Positions 1 to 11,633 of a stretch of DNA of 64,000 nucleotides are shown here, piece after piece. The position numbers were made by a program, and so were the translations under genes. The notes below the pieces were generated by a model. That model did no database searches. It saw only the letters and a list, made by a program, of their open reading frames with translations, and was not told the DNA's origin. The stretch is from Colius striatus (lineage: Eukaryota; Chordata; Aves; Coliiformes; Coliidae), in the NCBI RefSeq assembly GCF_028858725.1, contig NC_084789.1, forward strand, positions 36,897,548-36,961,547, in the 5' to 3' direction. Each line of letters opens with the position of its first letter. The first letter of the stretch is position 1.

Positions 1-684
1 TCCAGAGACTCGCATATTCAATTTCCTCTTGGGTAACGGTCTTCTTATCATTTACCCACAAATTGAGGTCTGCTCATAACCAGTCCTCAAAAGACCCAAA
101 TATGGGCCAAATAATATGCGGATTTCCTAATGGCTCTTCCCCCTCCCAAACGTCCATACAGTAATGTACCATCTTTTCCTTATTCTTTTGTCTTCTACAG
201 GAGGGAATCATTCCAAAATGTTATCATCATCCCCAGAGGACTTTCTGGGGGAATATCTGGCAGTCTATCCTTATGCCACCCATGGGATCAGAGGACTTGC
301 TCTTCCTCTGTCCCAACTTCTAGAGTGCCCTTGACTCGTTCTCACAATCGTTCCCCTCGGTCGTGACCCACGCCCTCGCGGGCAATGCGAACTGCACTAC
401 TGGAGGGTCCGCACTCACTTGGTCTCCTTGAGACCCCTCAGTCACTCGCACTCTAGGATAACCACCCCGACCGAACGGAACCACGCAAATACTTACTCAA
501 TCCAGAGTCTTCGTTCGGATCTTCGTGCACAAAAATTATGGGGTACTGCAGGTTTATTTGCTTATTTGCCAAATTTAGAAGGGGTTCGGAATACAGAGTT
601 TGGCAAAAGAATTTCCCACACCAGGGCCATCTGCAGATGGGGCGCCCCCCTGCAGTCTGGGAATCCAATACCAAATTTACCTGT
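1..684 (-). pseudogene. ERV family A 5' leader and gag matrix fragment
   Basis: Read on the minus strand, this is the region after the primer site of a gammaretrovirus-like ERV: an untranslated leader and then a matrix-like stretch that runs off the left window edge. It matches, base for base over long stretches, the leaders at 29,444-30,223 (same strand), 34,158-34,990 (opposite strand) and 59,852-60,288. The matrix-like reading frame is broken by stops, and a G-S-F-E-D-W-type matrix motif can be recognised only by comparing frames. It is a dead retroviral fragment. The plus-strand open frames over it are shadows. Confidence 0.75.
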
Positions 685-702
685 ATCCGAGTCACGGCAC
701 CA
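685..702 (-). other. Primer binding site, tRNA-His type (family A)
   Basis: On the minus strand the 18 bases directly after the LTR read TGGTGCCGTGACTCGGAT. This is the tRNA-His 3'-end complement known from HERV-H-like ERVs, and it starts three bases after the LTR's terminal CA. It fixes the strand and the LTR boundary. Confidence 0.8.
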
Positions 703-705
703 AAT

Positions 706-1211
706 TGTTATAAGTTGGTGTGAAAAAGTTCACAGGCCAATTTAAATGACTCACAGATCAAATTTATTAAGCAAGCGGCAAATAAGCCAAGCAGCGCTGG
801 GCGACCGGGAGACCCTGCTCCACCGACGGTGTGCGACCCCCCCCCCCCCGGTATCAGAGTCCTTTTATGCAGTCCTTATCGGTCGAGTACATCTCTCCCT
901 GGTGTACTCTGCGCATGTGCCTGTCTTGTTACTAGGGGGTCTTCTTCTGCCTCCTGGTGGTGGTAGGGTGGTGAGTGGGATGAAGTCAGTAGTCTTCCTC
1001 TAGTGGCCAGCTCATGAACTAATCTCTTGGCTCTTATCAGCTCATGCGCAAGCTATAGTACCGGCTACAAGCACCTTGGCCAACTGCACCTGTGCACATT
1101 GTAGAGACTTTATGGTTAAAGTTTTACAAGACTTTTAAAAAGACTTTAAATGGTTCCTTGCACAACTATTTGTTCATGATTTGATTAACGAACATGACCT
1201 ATTCCAATACA
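706..1211 (-). repeat. ERV family A 5' LTR
   Basis: About 500-bp LTR on the minus strand, TG...CA bounded (TGTATTGGAA...CTTATAACA). It contains AATAAA near its 3' end and a C/G homopolymer at 837-849. It is homologous to the LTRs at 33,638-34,136, 38,830-39,338 and 60,310-60,822. The outer edge joins satellite directly. Confidence 0.85.
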
Positions 1212-3133
1212 GACGGGAGATAGCGCTCATAGGAAAGCAGCTGCAAATGTGACACAGTGCTGCCTGATAGACTACATGGGGACCTACTTAACACTGTAGT
1301 TGGGGTCTGCCTTCCAGCTTTTTTGTAGCTCCCATACGCAGTGGTATAACTTAACCGACAGCATATATTTTTTCAATGGGACCTGAGCAGTACAAGTGAG
1401 TGTTATTTGAGATAGCTCCCACAGGAAAGCAGCTTCAAGGATGGCACAGTGCTGGCTGAGAGACTACATGGGGACCTACTTACTACCGTAGGTGGGGTCT
1501 GCCTTCCTGCTTTCTTGTAGCTCCCATACGCAGTGGAATAACTTAATAGTCTATATATTTTCAACGGGCGTTGAGCAGTCAAAGTAAGTGGGATTGGAGA
1601 TAACTCCCACAGTAAAGCAGGTGCAAATGTGACGCAGTGTTGGCTGATAGAATACATGGGGACCTACTTACTACTGTAGGTGGGGTCTGCATTCCTGGTT
1701 TTTTGTAGCTCCCATACGCAGTGGAATAACTTAAAGGAAAGCATGTATTTTTTAAAGGGATCTGAGCAGTCCAAGTGAGTGGGATTGGAGATAGCTCCCA
1801 AAGGAAAGAAGGTGCAAATGTGACACAGTTCTGGCTGATAGACTACATGGGGACCTACTTACTACTGTAGGGTGTGTCTGCTTTCCTGCTTTCTCATCGC
1901 TCCCATAAACAGTGGTATTATTTCCAATGACAGTCTGTTTTTTTTCAATGGGAGATGAGCAGTCCAAGTGAGTGGGATTGGAGATAGCTCCCACAGGAAA
2001 GCAGCTTCAAAGGTGTCAGTGCCTGCTGAGAGACTACATGGGGACCTACTTACTACTAACACTGCAGGTGGGATCTCTCTTCCTGCTTACTTTTATTTCC
2101 CATATGTAGTCAAAAAAATTATACCGACAGAATCTATTTTTCAATGGAGCTGACGAGGCCAAGAGCGTGGGATTGGAGATAGCTCCCACAGGAAAGCAGC
2201 TTCAAAGGTGTCAGTGCCTGCTGAGAGACTACATGGGGACATACTTACTACTCAAGGTGGGTCTCTTTTCCTGCTTTCTTGTAGCTCCCATACGCAGTGG
2301 TAAAACTTCTATTACCAGCCTGTATTTTTTCAATGGGATCTGAGCAGTCCAAGTGAGTGGGATTGGAGATAGCTCCCACAGGAAAGAAGCTGAAAATGTG
2401 ACACAGTGCTGGCTTAGAGACTACACGGGGACCTACTAACTATTGTAGATGGGGTCTCCCTTCCTGCTTTCTTCAAGCTCTCATACGCAGTGGTATAACT
2501 TCTACCGACAGTGTATTTTTTCAATGGGAGCTGAGCACTCCAAGTGAGTGGGATTGGAGATAGCTCCCACAGGAAAGAAGCTGCAAATGTGACACAGTGC
2601 TGGCTAATAGACTACATGGGGACCTACTTACTGCTGTAGGTGTGCTCTGCCTTCCTGCTTTCTAGTAGCTGCTATACGCAATGGTATAACTTAACAGAAA
2701 GCATGTATTTTTTTCAATGGGAGCTGAGTCCAAGTGAGTGGGACTGCAGATAGATCCCACAGGAAAGCAGCTACATATGTGACACAGTGCTGGCTGAGAG
2801 ATTACATGGGGATCTACTTACTACTGTAGGTCGGTCTGCGTACCTGCTTTTTTGTAGCTCTCATGCTCAGTGATATAACTTATATCGACAGAATGTATTT
2901 TTAAAGGGAGATGACGAGGCCAAGAGGATGGGACTGGTGGTAGCTCCTACAGGAAAGCAGCTGCAAATGTGACACAGTGCTGGCTGATAGACTACTTCGG
3001 GACCTACTTACTATTGTAGGTGGGGTCTGCCTTCCAGCTATTTTGTACCTCCCGTATAACTTAACCGGCAGTCTGTATTTTTTCAATGGTAACTGAGCAG
3101 TCCAAGTGAGTGGGATTGGGGATAGCTCCCAAA
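1212..3133 (+). repeat. Satellite block 1, ~193-bp monomers
   Basis: About ten tandem monomers. Landmarks in each are GATAGCTCCCACAGGAAAGC, GTGACACAGTGCTGGCTGAT, GACTACATGGGGACCTACTT, CTCCCATACGCAGTGGTATA and TTTTTTCAATGGGA. Monomers differ from one another by roughly 10-20 percent and by small indels. Orientation is called plus by this landmark order. I see no gene in it; 60-80-residue open frames recur because the monomer is open in some frames. Confidence 0.95.
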
Positions 3134-3807
3134 TGACGCGAAATTTTCGGCTCTTGGCGTAAAAACATATCTTGAAGCCTGAAACCAGGCTCGAAAACTG
3201 AAATCAGGCTCGAAGCCTGAAAAATGAACCAGACTCGAGGTCTGAAAACCAGGCTCGAAGCCTGAAAGCAGGCTTGAAGCCTGAAAAATGAACCAGACTC
3301 GAAGTCTTAAAAACCCAGGCTCGAAGCCTGAAAATCCAGCTCTAAGCCTCCTTCATGCAGCGATCAACCCAGGGTCCGATTCTCACCTGGGTCAGAAGAA
3401 ATCAGTCCTACTCAATGTGAGTGATAGCAGAAATCTTCTTCTTTATTGAGAGCAAGCTCTAACTTATATACACAGCAACTTCAAAGCTAGCTCAGCAACA
3501 GCAGCTAATAAATTTCACTTTCTTGTTCATCCTACTTGCGGTTTCTGTGATAAGTAAACTCCCTCACATTTTTCCATCTTTTTTTTCCCCAAAGTTGTTT
3601 ACCACTTTTAGCCGAAAACAGTCCGACCTTGAGGGAACAGAAAGCGGTCTGCTGTCTACATGACAGCAACTGCTTTAACCATGGCTCTGACTCTGGTCTT
3701 GATTGTGCATTAAGTTCATATAACTAGAGGTCAGGCTGCCTTGTCCCATTAGGCCTAACATTATACCCTGGGATCCATGTCCATTCTCCCTTAACCATTC
3801 CTCCACA
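3134..3807 (-). repeat. ERV family B 3' LTR
   Basis: 674-bp LTR on the minus strand, beginning TGTGGAG at 3,807 next to a purine-rich tract and ending CGCGTCA at 3,134 against satellite. On the minus strand a TATAAG box lies about 20 bp upstream of AATAAA, giving a very short R, the U3-R layout also seen in alpharetroviruses. The last ~200 bp (U5) is a run of small hairpins described separately. It is related to the solo LTR at 26,339-26,929 and the LTR fragment at 38,217-38,827. Confidence 0.85.
3150..3350 (-). repeat. U5 hairpin array of family B LTR (long version)
   Basis: About eight units of ~17-25 bp. On the plus strand most read CAGGCTCGAAGCCTG or CAGACTCGAAGTCTG, a 6-bp inverted repeat around a three-base loop, spaced by A-rich linkers (GAAAC, AAAAATGAAC). 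Several copies carry mismatches. The array lies downstream of AATAAA, so it belongs to U5. Confidence 0.85.
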
Positions 3808-4232
3808 ATTCCCCCGTTTTGTTTGTGCACAATCAAGACTGAGTCAGTCAGTCGTTGCACTGCCTTCATAATACAACTATATATTATTCTAAACATTACA
3901 AGCAAAAGCAAAATAACCAATATCCATCTTAACCCTTCTTTGATTAACATAATCAACCAAGGTGACAACCCCCTAAAAGCTGATTGAAGCCAATTATCAA
4001 AAGGGTTATAACCCACCGTGATATTCTTAGCGTGAGCCTTTAAATATGCCAAATCTTTGTGAATAGATTCACTATGATCAGAAAGATTAAAACAACACAT
4101 GCCTTCAAAGTCTTGGCATCCGTGCCCTTCCGCTAATAGCAAAAAATCAATAGCTGCACGATCTTGCAATAAGGCATGTCTAAGGCTTTTCTGGTCTGCC
4201 AACAATTTTTTCAATAACATCAGTAGTAACAT
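3675..4232 (-). pseudogene. env: env transmembrane subunit remnant, family B (alpharetrovirus-like)
   Basis: A 185-residue open stretch corresponding to a retroviral transmembrane subunit. Visible are a C-X6-CC motif (at about residue 39) followed by an N-L-S-D-H-S stretch, and a strongly hydrophobic membrane span rich in I/L/V at about residues 90-115. This arrangement is that of avian alpharetroviral TM, and the family B and D copies share it. The frame is separated from the surface-subunit frame at 4,258 by a stop near the subunit border. The C-terminus reads through the polypurine tract and ~130 bp into U3. The element is an old inactive copy. Confidence 0.8.
3808..3825 (-). other. Polypurine tract, family B
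   Basis: On the minus strand AAAACGGGGGAAT lies directly upstream of the LTR's TGTGGAG, the expected plus-strand primer position. The same tract precedes the family C and D 3' LTRs. Confidence 0.8.
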
Positions 4233-4257
4233 TAGCTTACTACTCCGACCAACACAC

Positions 4258-5137
4258 TCATTTTTCTAACTGCCGTAATGCCTGGGCTGCAGCCGACCCA
4301 GGTACAAATGCTGAAGCAAATACATTTGCCGTAATGGACCACAATTGTACTTTACCATCACAATCTCCTTTTAAGTTGTGGGTATCTCTTGTTTTCTGTA
4401 AGTTGGAAATTTTTAACCAGTCCTGCTGTCGAGGAGCAAACAAAGTTAGTTTCCCTAAATAACATGGCCCCCTAATTGGGTTAGGTGGGATTCCCTGCCA
4501 CGCTCGATCCCCACATATTAAGATGTTATTGGATAGAGCTTTAGCAGACCCATTGCTCCACAGAGTAGGCCCCTGAGGGTTTCCGCGTTCCCAACCAGTG
4601 TTACTACCCCCATATATCAACCCAGATAAATTGGCCATCCAAGTTCCACCAAATTGTCCTATGGACACAATATCTTCCTTTTGGATCTACAAATCGTCTA
4701 TATGCACCTTCGGGGGAAACATCAGTCCACTGCTTAACCATATTTCTATATTGTTCCATTCCTCTAAGTCCTTGATATTTAGTCCCAAAGCTAAAACAAG
4801 TACGAGTCCAACTCCCATTCGTTATGTTTCCGATTGCTTGACTTCCCAGCAACCCCAACTCTTTTGGGTCCCAGGGAAGAGGGACTTTGAGACGACTTAA
4901 CGAGTCTGCGGCACAGTCCAATGTCACTTTGCTGGAACAGGAGGCACTCCCGCTGACATATTTCTGGAAATCACTAGGATCAAAATCTGGTATCCCGAAC
5001 AGGCAGGTGCGGAATGTATCACTCACCGACTGAAGACTCATACAAAAGTCAACTTGGCCTGTCTGATTCGCCCAGGTGACCCACATGTTCTGACATGGAT
5101 TCACTTGATCCAATGGCGATGTGTGAACTGTCACCAT
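4258..5137 (-). pseudogene. env: env surface subunit remnant, family B
   Basis: Two overlapping minus-strand frames (5,137-4,604 and 4,668-4,258) together span a surface glycoprotein, with a frameshift near 4,660. Seen are an N-terminal N-M-W-V-T-W-A-N-Q-T-G segment shared with the family D env, many cysteines and N-X-S/T sites, and a C-G-D-R-A-W-x-G-I-P-P segment near the end that recurs in the D and E env remnants. The start lies just past the integrase end, the usual pol-env overlap. A stop separates it from the transmembrane part. Confidence 0.75.
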
Positions 5138-5397
5138 CAGGATTATTAGGAGTAACAGCCACTCTAGTCCATTTCGCAGGAACCCATATTGGACGTGTAG
5201 GTGTAAGCACAGACATATAACCCGTGCCTAAATACTGCACTTTAGCTGGACCCTGCCATATACCTGTTCGTGGACCATTCCTGTGGGTCCTGTATGTCAG
5301 ACATCTTACTTAAATATGATTTTAACACTTGATGAGTTCGTTCCACTATAGCCCATCCTGTCAGTGAGTGTGATACCCCTGTAATGTGTTTCACTCC
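5049..5397 (-). pseudogene. pol: Integrase C-terminus, family B (broken)
   Basis: After the main pol frame stops at 5,398, the integrase C-terminal sequence continues in other minus-strand frames. A W-V-P-A-K-W-T-R segment at the end matches the C-terminal tail of the D copies. Between them about 100-150 bases present in the D copies are missing, so the integrase catalytic core is joined to its tail by a deletion. Confidence 0.65.
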
Positions 5398-6675
5398 TCA
5401 GGTTTGGAAAAACTGTTTCACCCGATGACTAACATATGCAGGGCCGTTATCAGTCTTAATGGTGCCTGGCACCCCCATAAGAGCAAAACATGCAGTGGCA
5501 TGTCGGATTACATGCGTTACTCTTTCTCCTGCTTGAGCTATTGCCCATATATACTTACTGAATGTATCCACAGTTACGTGAACATATTTAAGCCTTCCAA
5601 ATTCAGAAATGTGAGTGACGTCCATCTGCCACAATTCTAATGGTCCCAGACCCCTGGGGTTGACTCCCAGACCTAACCCTGGGCCGTAGTGGCTACACTG
5701 CGGGCAAGCCCTCACTATCGCTCGAGCATCCTCTATTGAGAGGTCAAAACTTCTCTTTAAGTCTCTGGCATTTTGATGAAAGGTGGCATGGGCTTCTCTT
5801 GCCTGATTGCATTTATTTACAGGCAACCCCAAAGCTACCAGTTTGTCCGCTCTAGCATATCCTGCTCCTAAACCAATGTCATATTTATGACTTCTGATAT
5901 GTATTACACAATATGGAGATGTGCGCTGCCGGATAGCGGCCTGCATGGCTCTAAGAAGGTCAAAAAGGCGTCGATTGCGCACATCTTTAATGCAAGCATC
6001 TTCTATTTGCTGAGCAATTCCTGCAACATAAAAAGAGTCAGTTACAATATTCAACGGTTTACATGACCACATTTCAAGGGCCCGAACAACCGCAAAAAGT
6101 TCTAAACTCTGTAAAGAGTCCATTTCCGTGGCATGTAATAGCTGGTGTTTCCATTGTCCTGCCTCTTCCCAGTCTATTACAGCCTGTTGAGATTTCTTTC
6201 CTGCGTCTGTATATGCTGTAACGGCATTTGACAAAGGTTGCTCACTTAGCTTAGGACGAATAATCCACTGTTGTTGTGTCATACACGCCAACACCTTAGA
6301 TTTTAGGGTCTGCATGTTTATTTTTTGGGCAGATGACAATAAGCTAAGCTGTAGAGGCTCCGATGTTGCTATGATCCATTCCAGATCTCTTTTCGCTATA
6401 GGCACATATATCGTTCCTGGCTCTTGGCCGTTCACCTGTAAAATTCGAGTGTGTCCCTTTCTAATAAGCATTGCTAAGCCCACAGTTTTTTGTTCAATTG
6501 TCCATTTAGGCTGTAAAGTGGTGAATAGCCATTCCAGGACGATTAGCCTCTCTTTTTGTTTTTTGCACTGTGTTAATGCACCAAGAAACTGTTCTTTGCC
6601 CTGCAAAATGGTCAAATCAATGGGGCAATCTGGATCACGACGATCGACTTGCCGAGTGGTAATGAGGTCAGACCA
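5398..6675 (-). pseudogene. pol: pol remnant: RT connection, RNase H and integrase, family B
   Basis: A long minus-strand frame covering the end of reverse transcriptase, RNase H (T-D-A-G, the E of S-L-E-L, the D of V-T-D-S and the D of A-R-A-D in order) and integrase (H-H...C-P-Q-C zinc-binding region, then M-D-V-T-H, V-D-T-F-S-K and K-T-D-N-G segments of the catalytic core). Polymerase palm with Y-M-D-D, protease and gag are absent. The frame stops within the integrase core at 5,398. It is a class II (beta/alpha-like) pol, closest in this window to family D. The first ~27 residues of the open frame are not pol but a displaced env piece. Confidence 0.85.
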
Positions 6676-6712
6676 ACACACTAATTTTTCTAACTGCCGT
6701 AAGGCCTGGGCT
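6676..6712 (-). repeat. Displaced env segment, duplicate of 4,255-4,292
   Basis: About 40-45 bp matching the env subunit-border region of the same element with a few differences; on both, the minus strand contains TTACGGCAGTTAGAAAAAT. Here it sits directly between the 5' LTR stub and pol. Confidence 0.85.
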
Positions 6713-6732
6713 CCCTTAACCATTCCTCCACA
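6711..6732 (-). repeat. 5' LTR stub of family B provirus
   Basis: The 22 bases on the minus strand begin TGTGGAGGAATGGTTAAGGG, the first bases of the family B LTR at 3,807. The rest of the 5' LTR, leader, gag and pro are gone. The outer side is satellite. Confidence 0.8.
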
Positions 6733-9700
6733 CAACAGTGCTGGCTGATAGACTATATAGGGGCCTACTTACTACTGTAGGTGGGCTCTGCCTTCCACCT
6801 TTTTTGTTGCTCCCTTACGCAGTGGTATAACTTAACCGACAGCATATATTTTTTCAATAGGAGTGTAGCAGTCCAAGTGACTGGGATTGGAGATACCTCC
6901 CACAGGAAAGCAGGTGCAAATGTGACACAGGGCTGGCTGATAGACTACATGGGGACCTATTTCCTACTATACGCTGGGTCTACTTTCCAGCTTTTTTGTA
7001 GCTCCCATACGCAGTGGTATAACTTAACAGCATATATTTTTTCAATTGGGACCTAAACAGTACAAGTCAACGTTATTGAAGATAGCTCCTAGAGGAAAAT
7101 AGCTGAAAATGTGACACAGTTCTGGCTGATAGACTACATGGGGACCTACTTACTATTGTAGGGGAGGTCTACCTTCCTGCTTTCTTGTAGATCCCATACG
7201 CAGTACTATAACTTAACAGAAAGTATGTTTTTTTTCAACGGGAACTGAGCAGTCTAAGGGAGTGGGATTTGAGATAGCTCCCACAGGAAAGCAGATGGAA
7301 ATGTCACAAACTTCTGACTGATAGACTACCTATGGACCTACTTACTACTGTAGGTGGGGTCTGCCTTCCTGCTTTCTTGTAGCTCCCATACACAGTGTTA
7401 TACATTAACCGACAGAATATAATTTTTCAATGGAAGTTGAGCAGTCCAAGTGTCTGGGATTCGAGATAGCTCCCACAGGAAAGCAGGTGCAAATGTGACA
7501 CAATGCTGACTGATAGACTACATGGGGGCCTACTTACTACTGTAGCTGGGGTCTGCCTTCCTGGTTTCTTATATCTCTCATACGACGTGGTATAACTTCT
7601 ACTGACAGAATGTATTTTTAAAGGGAAATGACTAGGACAAGAGCGTGGGATTAGAGATAGCTCCCACAGGAATGCAGTTGCAAATGTGACACAGTGCTGG
7701 CTGATAGACTACATGGGGATCTACTTACTATTGTAGGTGTGATCTGCCTTCATGCTTTCTTGTAGATTAAATACGCAGTGGTATAACTTAACCGACAGCA
7801 TATATTTTTTCAATGGGAGTTGAGCAGTCCAAGTGATTGGGATTGGAGATAGCCTTCACAGGAACGCAACTGCAAATGTGACACAGTGCTGGCTGATAGA
7901 CTACATGGAGTTATACTTATCACTGTAATTGGGGTCTGCCTTCCTGCTTTCCTGTAGCTCCCATACGCAGTGTTATAACTTAACCGACAGCATATATTTT
8001 TTCAATGGGAGCTGAGCAGTCCAAGTGAGTGGGATTGGAGATAGCTCCCAGAGGAAAGCAGTTGCAAATATGACACAGTGCTGACTGAGAGACTACATGT
8101 GGACCTACTTACTACTGTAGGTTGAGTCTGCCTTACTACTTTCCTGTAGCTCCCATACGCAGTGGTATAACTTAACTGACAGCTGACGAGGTCAAGAGCT
8201 TGGGATTGCAGATAGCGCCCACAGGAAAACAGCTGCTAATGTGACACAGTGCTGGCTGATAGACTACATGGGGACCAACTTTGTACTGTAGATGGGGTCT
8301 GCTTTCCTGCTTTCTTGTAACTCCCATACGAAGTGTTATATCTTCTAACGAAAGTCTGTATTTTTTCAATGGGAGTTGAGCAGTCCAAGTGACTGGGATT
8401 GGAGATAGCATCCACAGGAAAGTCTCTGCAAATGTGACACAGTGCTGGCTGATAGACGAAATGGGGGCCTACTTACTACTGTAGGTGTGGTCTGCCTTCA
8501 TGCTTTCTTGTAGATTCAATACTTAGTGATATAACTTTACCGACAGCATATATATTTTCAATGGGAGTTGAGCAGTCCAAATGATTGGGATTGGAGATAC
8601 CTCCCACAGGAAAGCAGCTGCAAATGTGACACAGTGCTGACTAAGAGACTACATGGGGACCTACTTACTACTGTAGGTGGGGTCTGCCTTCCTGCTTTAT
8701 TGCAGCTCCCATTTACAGTAATATAACTTAAGTGACAGCATAAATTTTTTAAATGGGACCTGAGTAGTACAAGTGAGTGTTATTGAAGATAGCTCCCACA
8801 GGAAAGGAGCTGCAAATGTGACACTGTGCTGGCTGATAGAATACATGCCGATCTACTTACTACTGTAGATGAGGTCTACGTTCCTGCTTACTTTTTTCTC
8901 CCATACACAGTGCTATAACTTAACAGAAAGCATGTATTTTTTAAATGGGATTTGAGTGGTCCAAGCGAGTGGGATTGGAGATACTGCTCACAGGAAAGAA
9001 GGTGCAAATGTGACACAGTGCTGGCTGATAGACAACATGGGGGCCTACCTCCAACTGTAGTTATGGTCTGCCTTCATGCTTTCTTGTAGATTCAATACGC
9101 AGTGGTATAACTTAGCCGAAAGCATATATTTTTTTCAATGGGAGTTGAGCATTCCAAGTGATTGGGATTGGAGATAGCTCCCACGGGTAAGCAGCTGCAA
9201 ATGTGACACGGTGCTGGCTGATAGCCTACATGGGGGCCTACTTACTACTGTAGGTAGGGTGAGACTTCCTGCTTTCTTGTAGCTCCCATACGCAGGGTTG
9301 TAACTTAACCGAAAGCATATATTTTTTCAATGGGATTTGAGTAGTCCAAGTGAGTGGGATTGGAGATAGCGTCCTGTGGAAAACAGGTGAAAATTTGACA
9401 CAGTGCTGGCTGATAGACGAAATGGTGGCCTACTTAGTACTGTAGGTGTGGTCTGCCTTCATGCTTTCTTCTAGATTCAATACGCAGTGGTATAACTTAA
9501 CCAACAGCATATATTTTTTTCAATGGGATTTGAGCAGTCCAAGTGAGTGCGATTGGAGATAGCTCCCACAGGAAAGCAGTTGCAAATGTGACACAGTGCT
9601 GACTGAGAGACTACATGGGGACCTACTTAGTACTGTAGGTGGAGTCTCTCTTCCTGCTTTCTTGTTTCTCCCATACGCAGTGGTAGAACTTCTACCGACA

Positions 9701-10190
9701 ATCTGTATTTTTTCAATGGGAGTTGAGCAGTTCAAGTGAGTGGGATTGGAGATAGCACCCACAGGAAAGCAGCTGCAAATTTGACACAGTGCTGGCTGAT
9801 AGACTACATGTGGACCTACTTACTACTATAGGTAGGGTCTGACTTCCTGCTTTCTTGCAGCTCCCATACGCAGTGTTATAACTTAACCGACAGCATATAT
9901 TTTTTCAATGGGAGTTGAGCAGTCCAAGTGATTGGGATTGGAGACAGTGCCCACAGGAAAGCAGCTGTAAATGTGACACAGTGCTTGCTGATATACTACA
10001 TGGGGACCTACTTATTACTGTTGGTGGGGTCTGCCTTCCTGGTTTCTTGTACCTCCCATACGCAGTGATATAAATTCTACCGACAGCCTGTATTTTTTCA
10101 ATGGGAGTTGAGCAGTCCAAGTAATTGGGATTGGAGATAGCTCCCATAGGAAAGCAGCTGCAAATGTGACACAGTGCTGACTGATAGACT
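6733..10190 (+). repeat. Satellite block 2, ~193-bp monomers
   Basis: About eighteen plus-oriented monomers with the same landmarks as block 1. Spacings of the GATAG landmark at 9,558, 9,751, 9,943 and 10,136 give 192-193 bp. One monomer near 8,180 has lost part of its A/T-rich segment and carries the alternative end (GACGAGGCCAAGAGC type) seen sporadically in other blocks. No gene seen. Confidence 0.95.
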
Positions 10191-10498
10191 TAATTATCTC
10201 ACATTGACGTTTCCCGTCTGAATGATCGTGATCACTACTAGTTGTGTTCAGCCCCGTCCTGTTACACAAGGTGTTATTGTGTACTAGTCCACAAAATTCC
10301 TCCGGATTCCATACGGTCAATCCTATCAAACAGGTTTTAAAAGGATTAGTAACCCCTCCCAAACTAAGACAAAGAGATGATTGACCAGTTTGATTAGAAA
10401 AAGGTTATCCAAATATTATCTCTAGGTTGATTAAAATGCGTCAAGCTGTTACCTTTTATAGTTACATTAAAAGCTATGGTTATAACAAAACACCTCAT
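10191..10498 (-). pseudogene. env: env N-terminal remnant, family D
   Basis: Start of env on the minus strand: a start codon at 10,498 followed by a hydrophobic leader (signal-peptide-like) and a T-G-Q-S-S-L-C-L-S-L segment, as in the D copies at 42,181 and 57,242. An extra base near 10,400 breaks the frame. The remnant ends abruptly in satellite at 10,190, so most of env and the 3' LTR are missing. Confidence 0.7.
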
Positions 10499-10591
10499 TA
10501 TTATTCATTAAATTCACTGTCTTTTTGTTATATAACCTTCAGTCTTTTGATTATTAGCCAGTCCTCCAATGACCGCAAGACGAGGGTGTAT

Positions 10592-11633
10592 TTATTCTCC
10601 AATCTCTTCCTGTCCTTTTTCGTCAGATGATTTGATCTCCGCAGCTTCAAGGACAGCTCTTGTCCACCTGGCTGGCACCCAAATGGATCCTGTGGGAGAA
10701 TCAACACACAAATACCCACGTCCCCAGTATAATACTTTGGATGGAGGCTGCCATATCCCTGTTTTAGGGTCACGATATTTAACCCATATTTCTTTCTTCC
10801 CCTCTTTTTGTGCCTTTGGATTATGATGCATTTTTACAGGTGATTGCTCGTGTTCCCCAAATACACACAGGTGGTTCATAACAAATAAAGCCTTTAACAA
10901 TTTCATATGTGGGTCTTTATCATCCCCATATTTACCACAATATCTTTTTAGAGTCCCATTAGCTCTTTCTATTATGCTCTGTCTTGTGGGGGAATGGGGA
11001 ATCCCTGCTACATATTCAACTCCCCATTGACTCGTGAACTGTTCTATGCTTCTACTTATATAGGCCGGCCCATTGTCTGTCTTTATTGTCTGAGGAATTC
11101 CCATTACAGCAAAACTACTATATAAATGACGCTCCACATGTACGGCCCTCTCCCCTGTCTGTGCTGTTTCCCAAACGAATTTGCTCCATGTGTCTATGGT
11201 TACATGCACATATTTTAGTCTTCCAAACTCTGCCACATGAGTGACATCCATTTGACAAACTTCATTTGCAGATAATCCTCCAGGGTTCACCCCCAAGCCT
11301 AAGCCAACACCTCCATTGTGATGGCTATAAATGGGACAAGCTCTAACAATAGTCTTTGCATCCTTTAGCGATAATTGAAACTCTCGGTGTAAGCCCCGTG
11401 CATTCTGATGAAACAGGGAGTGCGCTTCTCTGGCTAGTATCTGTTTGGACAGAGGCGTGTTATGTGTCACTGTGACCAGCTTATCTGCCCTAGCATTACC
11501 TTCTCCCAGTCCAATGTCCCATTTATGGCTCCTGATATGTATAATGACATAAACATGCTCCCTAAGCTTTATATCCTTCTGCAGCTGTATTAAAAATTCA
11601 AATAGTCTGGGATTCTGCACTTCCTTAATGGAG
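10592..11633 (-). pseudogene. pol: Integrase (with RNase H tail), family D fragment
   Basis: An uninterrupted minus-strand frame of about 342 residues. Seen in order: an RNase H end (H-I-R-S-H-K and A-R-A-D), an integrase zinc region (A-H-S-L-F-H ... C-P-I-Y, where the second metal-binding Cys of the family's C-P-I-C is Tyr), core segments Q-M-D-V-T-H, T-I-D-T-W-S-K, K-T-D-N-G-P and the E of I-I-E-R-A, then a C-terminal W-V-P-A-R-W-T-R tail. It is the most complete integrase frame of family D in the window. The Cys-to-Tyr change argues against function. The 5' side is cut at 11,633 by satellite. Confidence 0.85.

Noticed and set aside
3134-3350. CRISPR-like array (short repeats with spacers)
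   Set aside because: Units are hairpins with short A-rich linkers, not ~30-bp repeats with unique spacers; location inside an LTR of a vertebrate ERV explains them.
5386-6748. Plus-strand frames opposite family B pol
   Set aside because: Shadows of the pol frame on the other strand.
9520-9762. Repeated ~80-codon minus-strand open frames in the satellite (e.g. 9,520-9,762, 12,321-12,563, 19,805-20,047) with similar proteins
   Set aside because: The monomer is ~193 bp, not a multiple of three, and simply lacks stops in some frames. Indels between monomers break the frame, and both orientations show the same effect. No evidence for translation.
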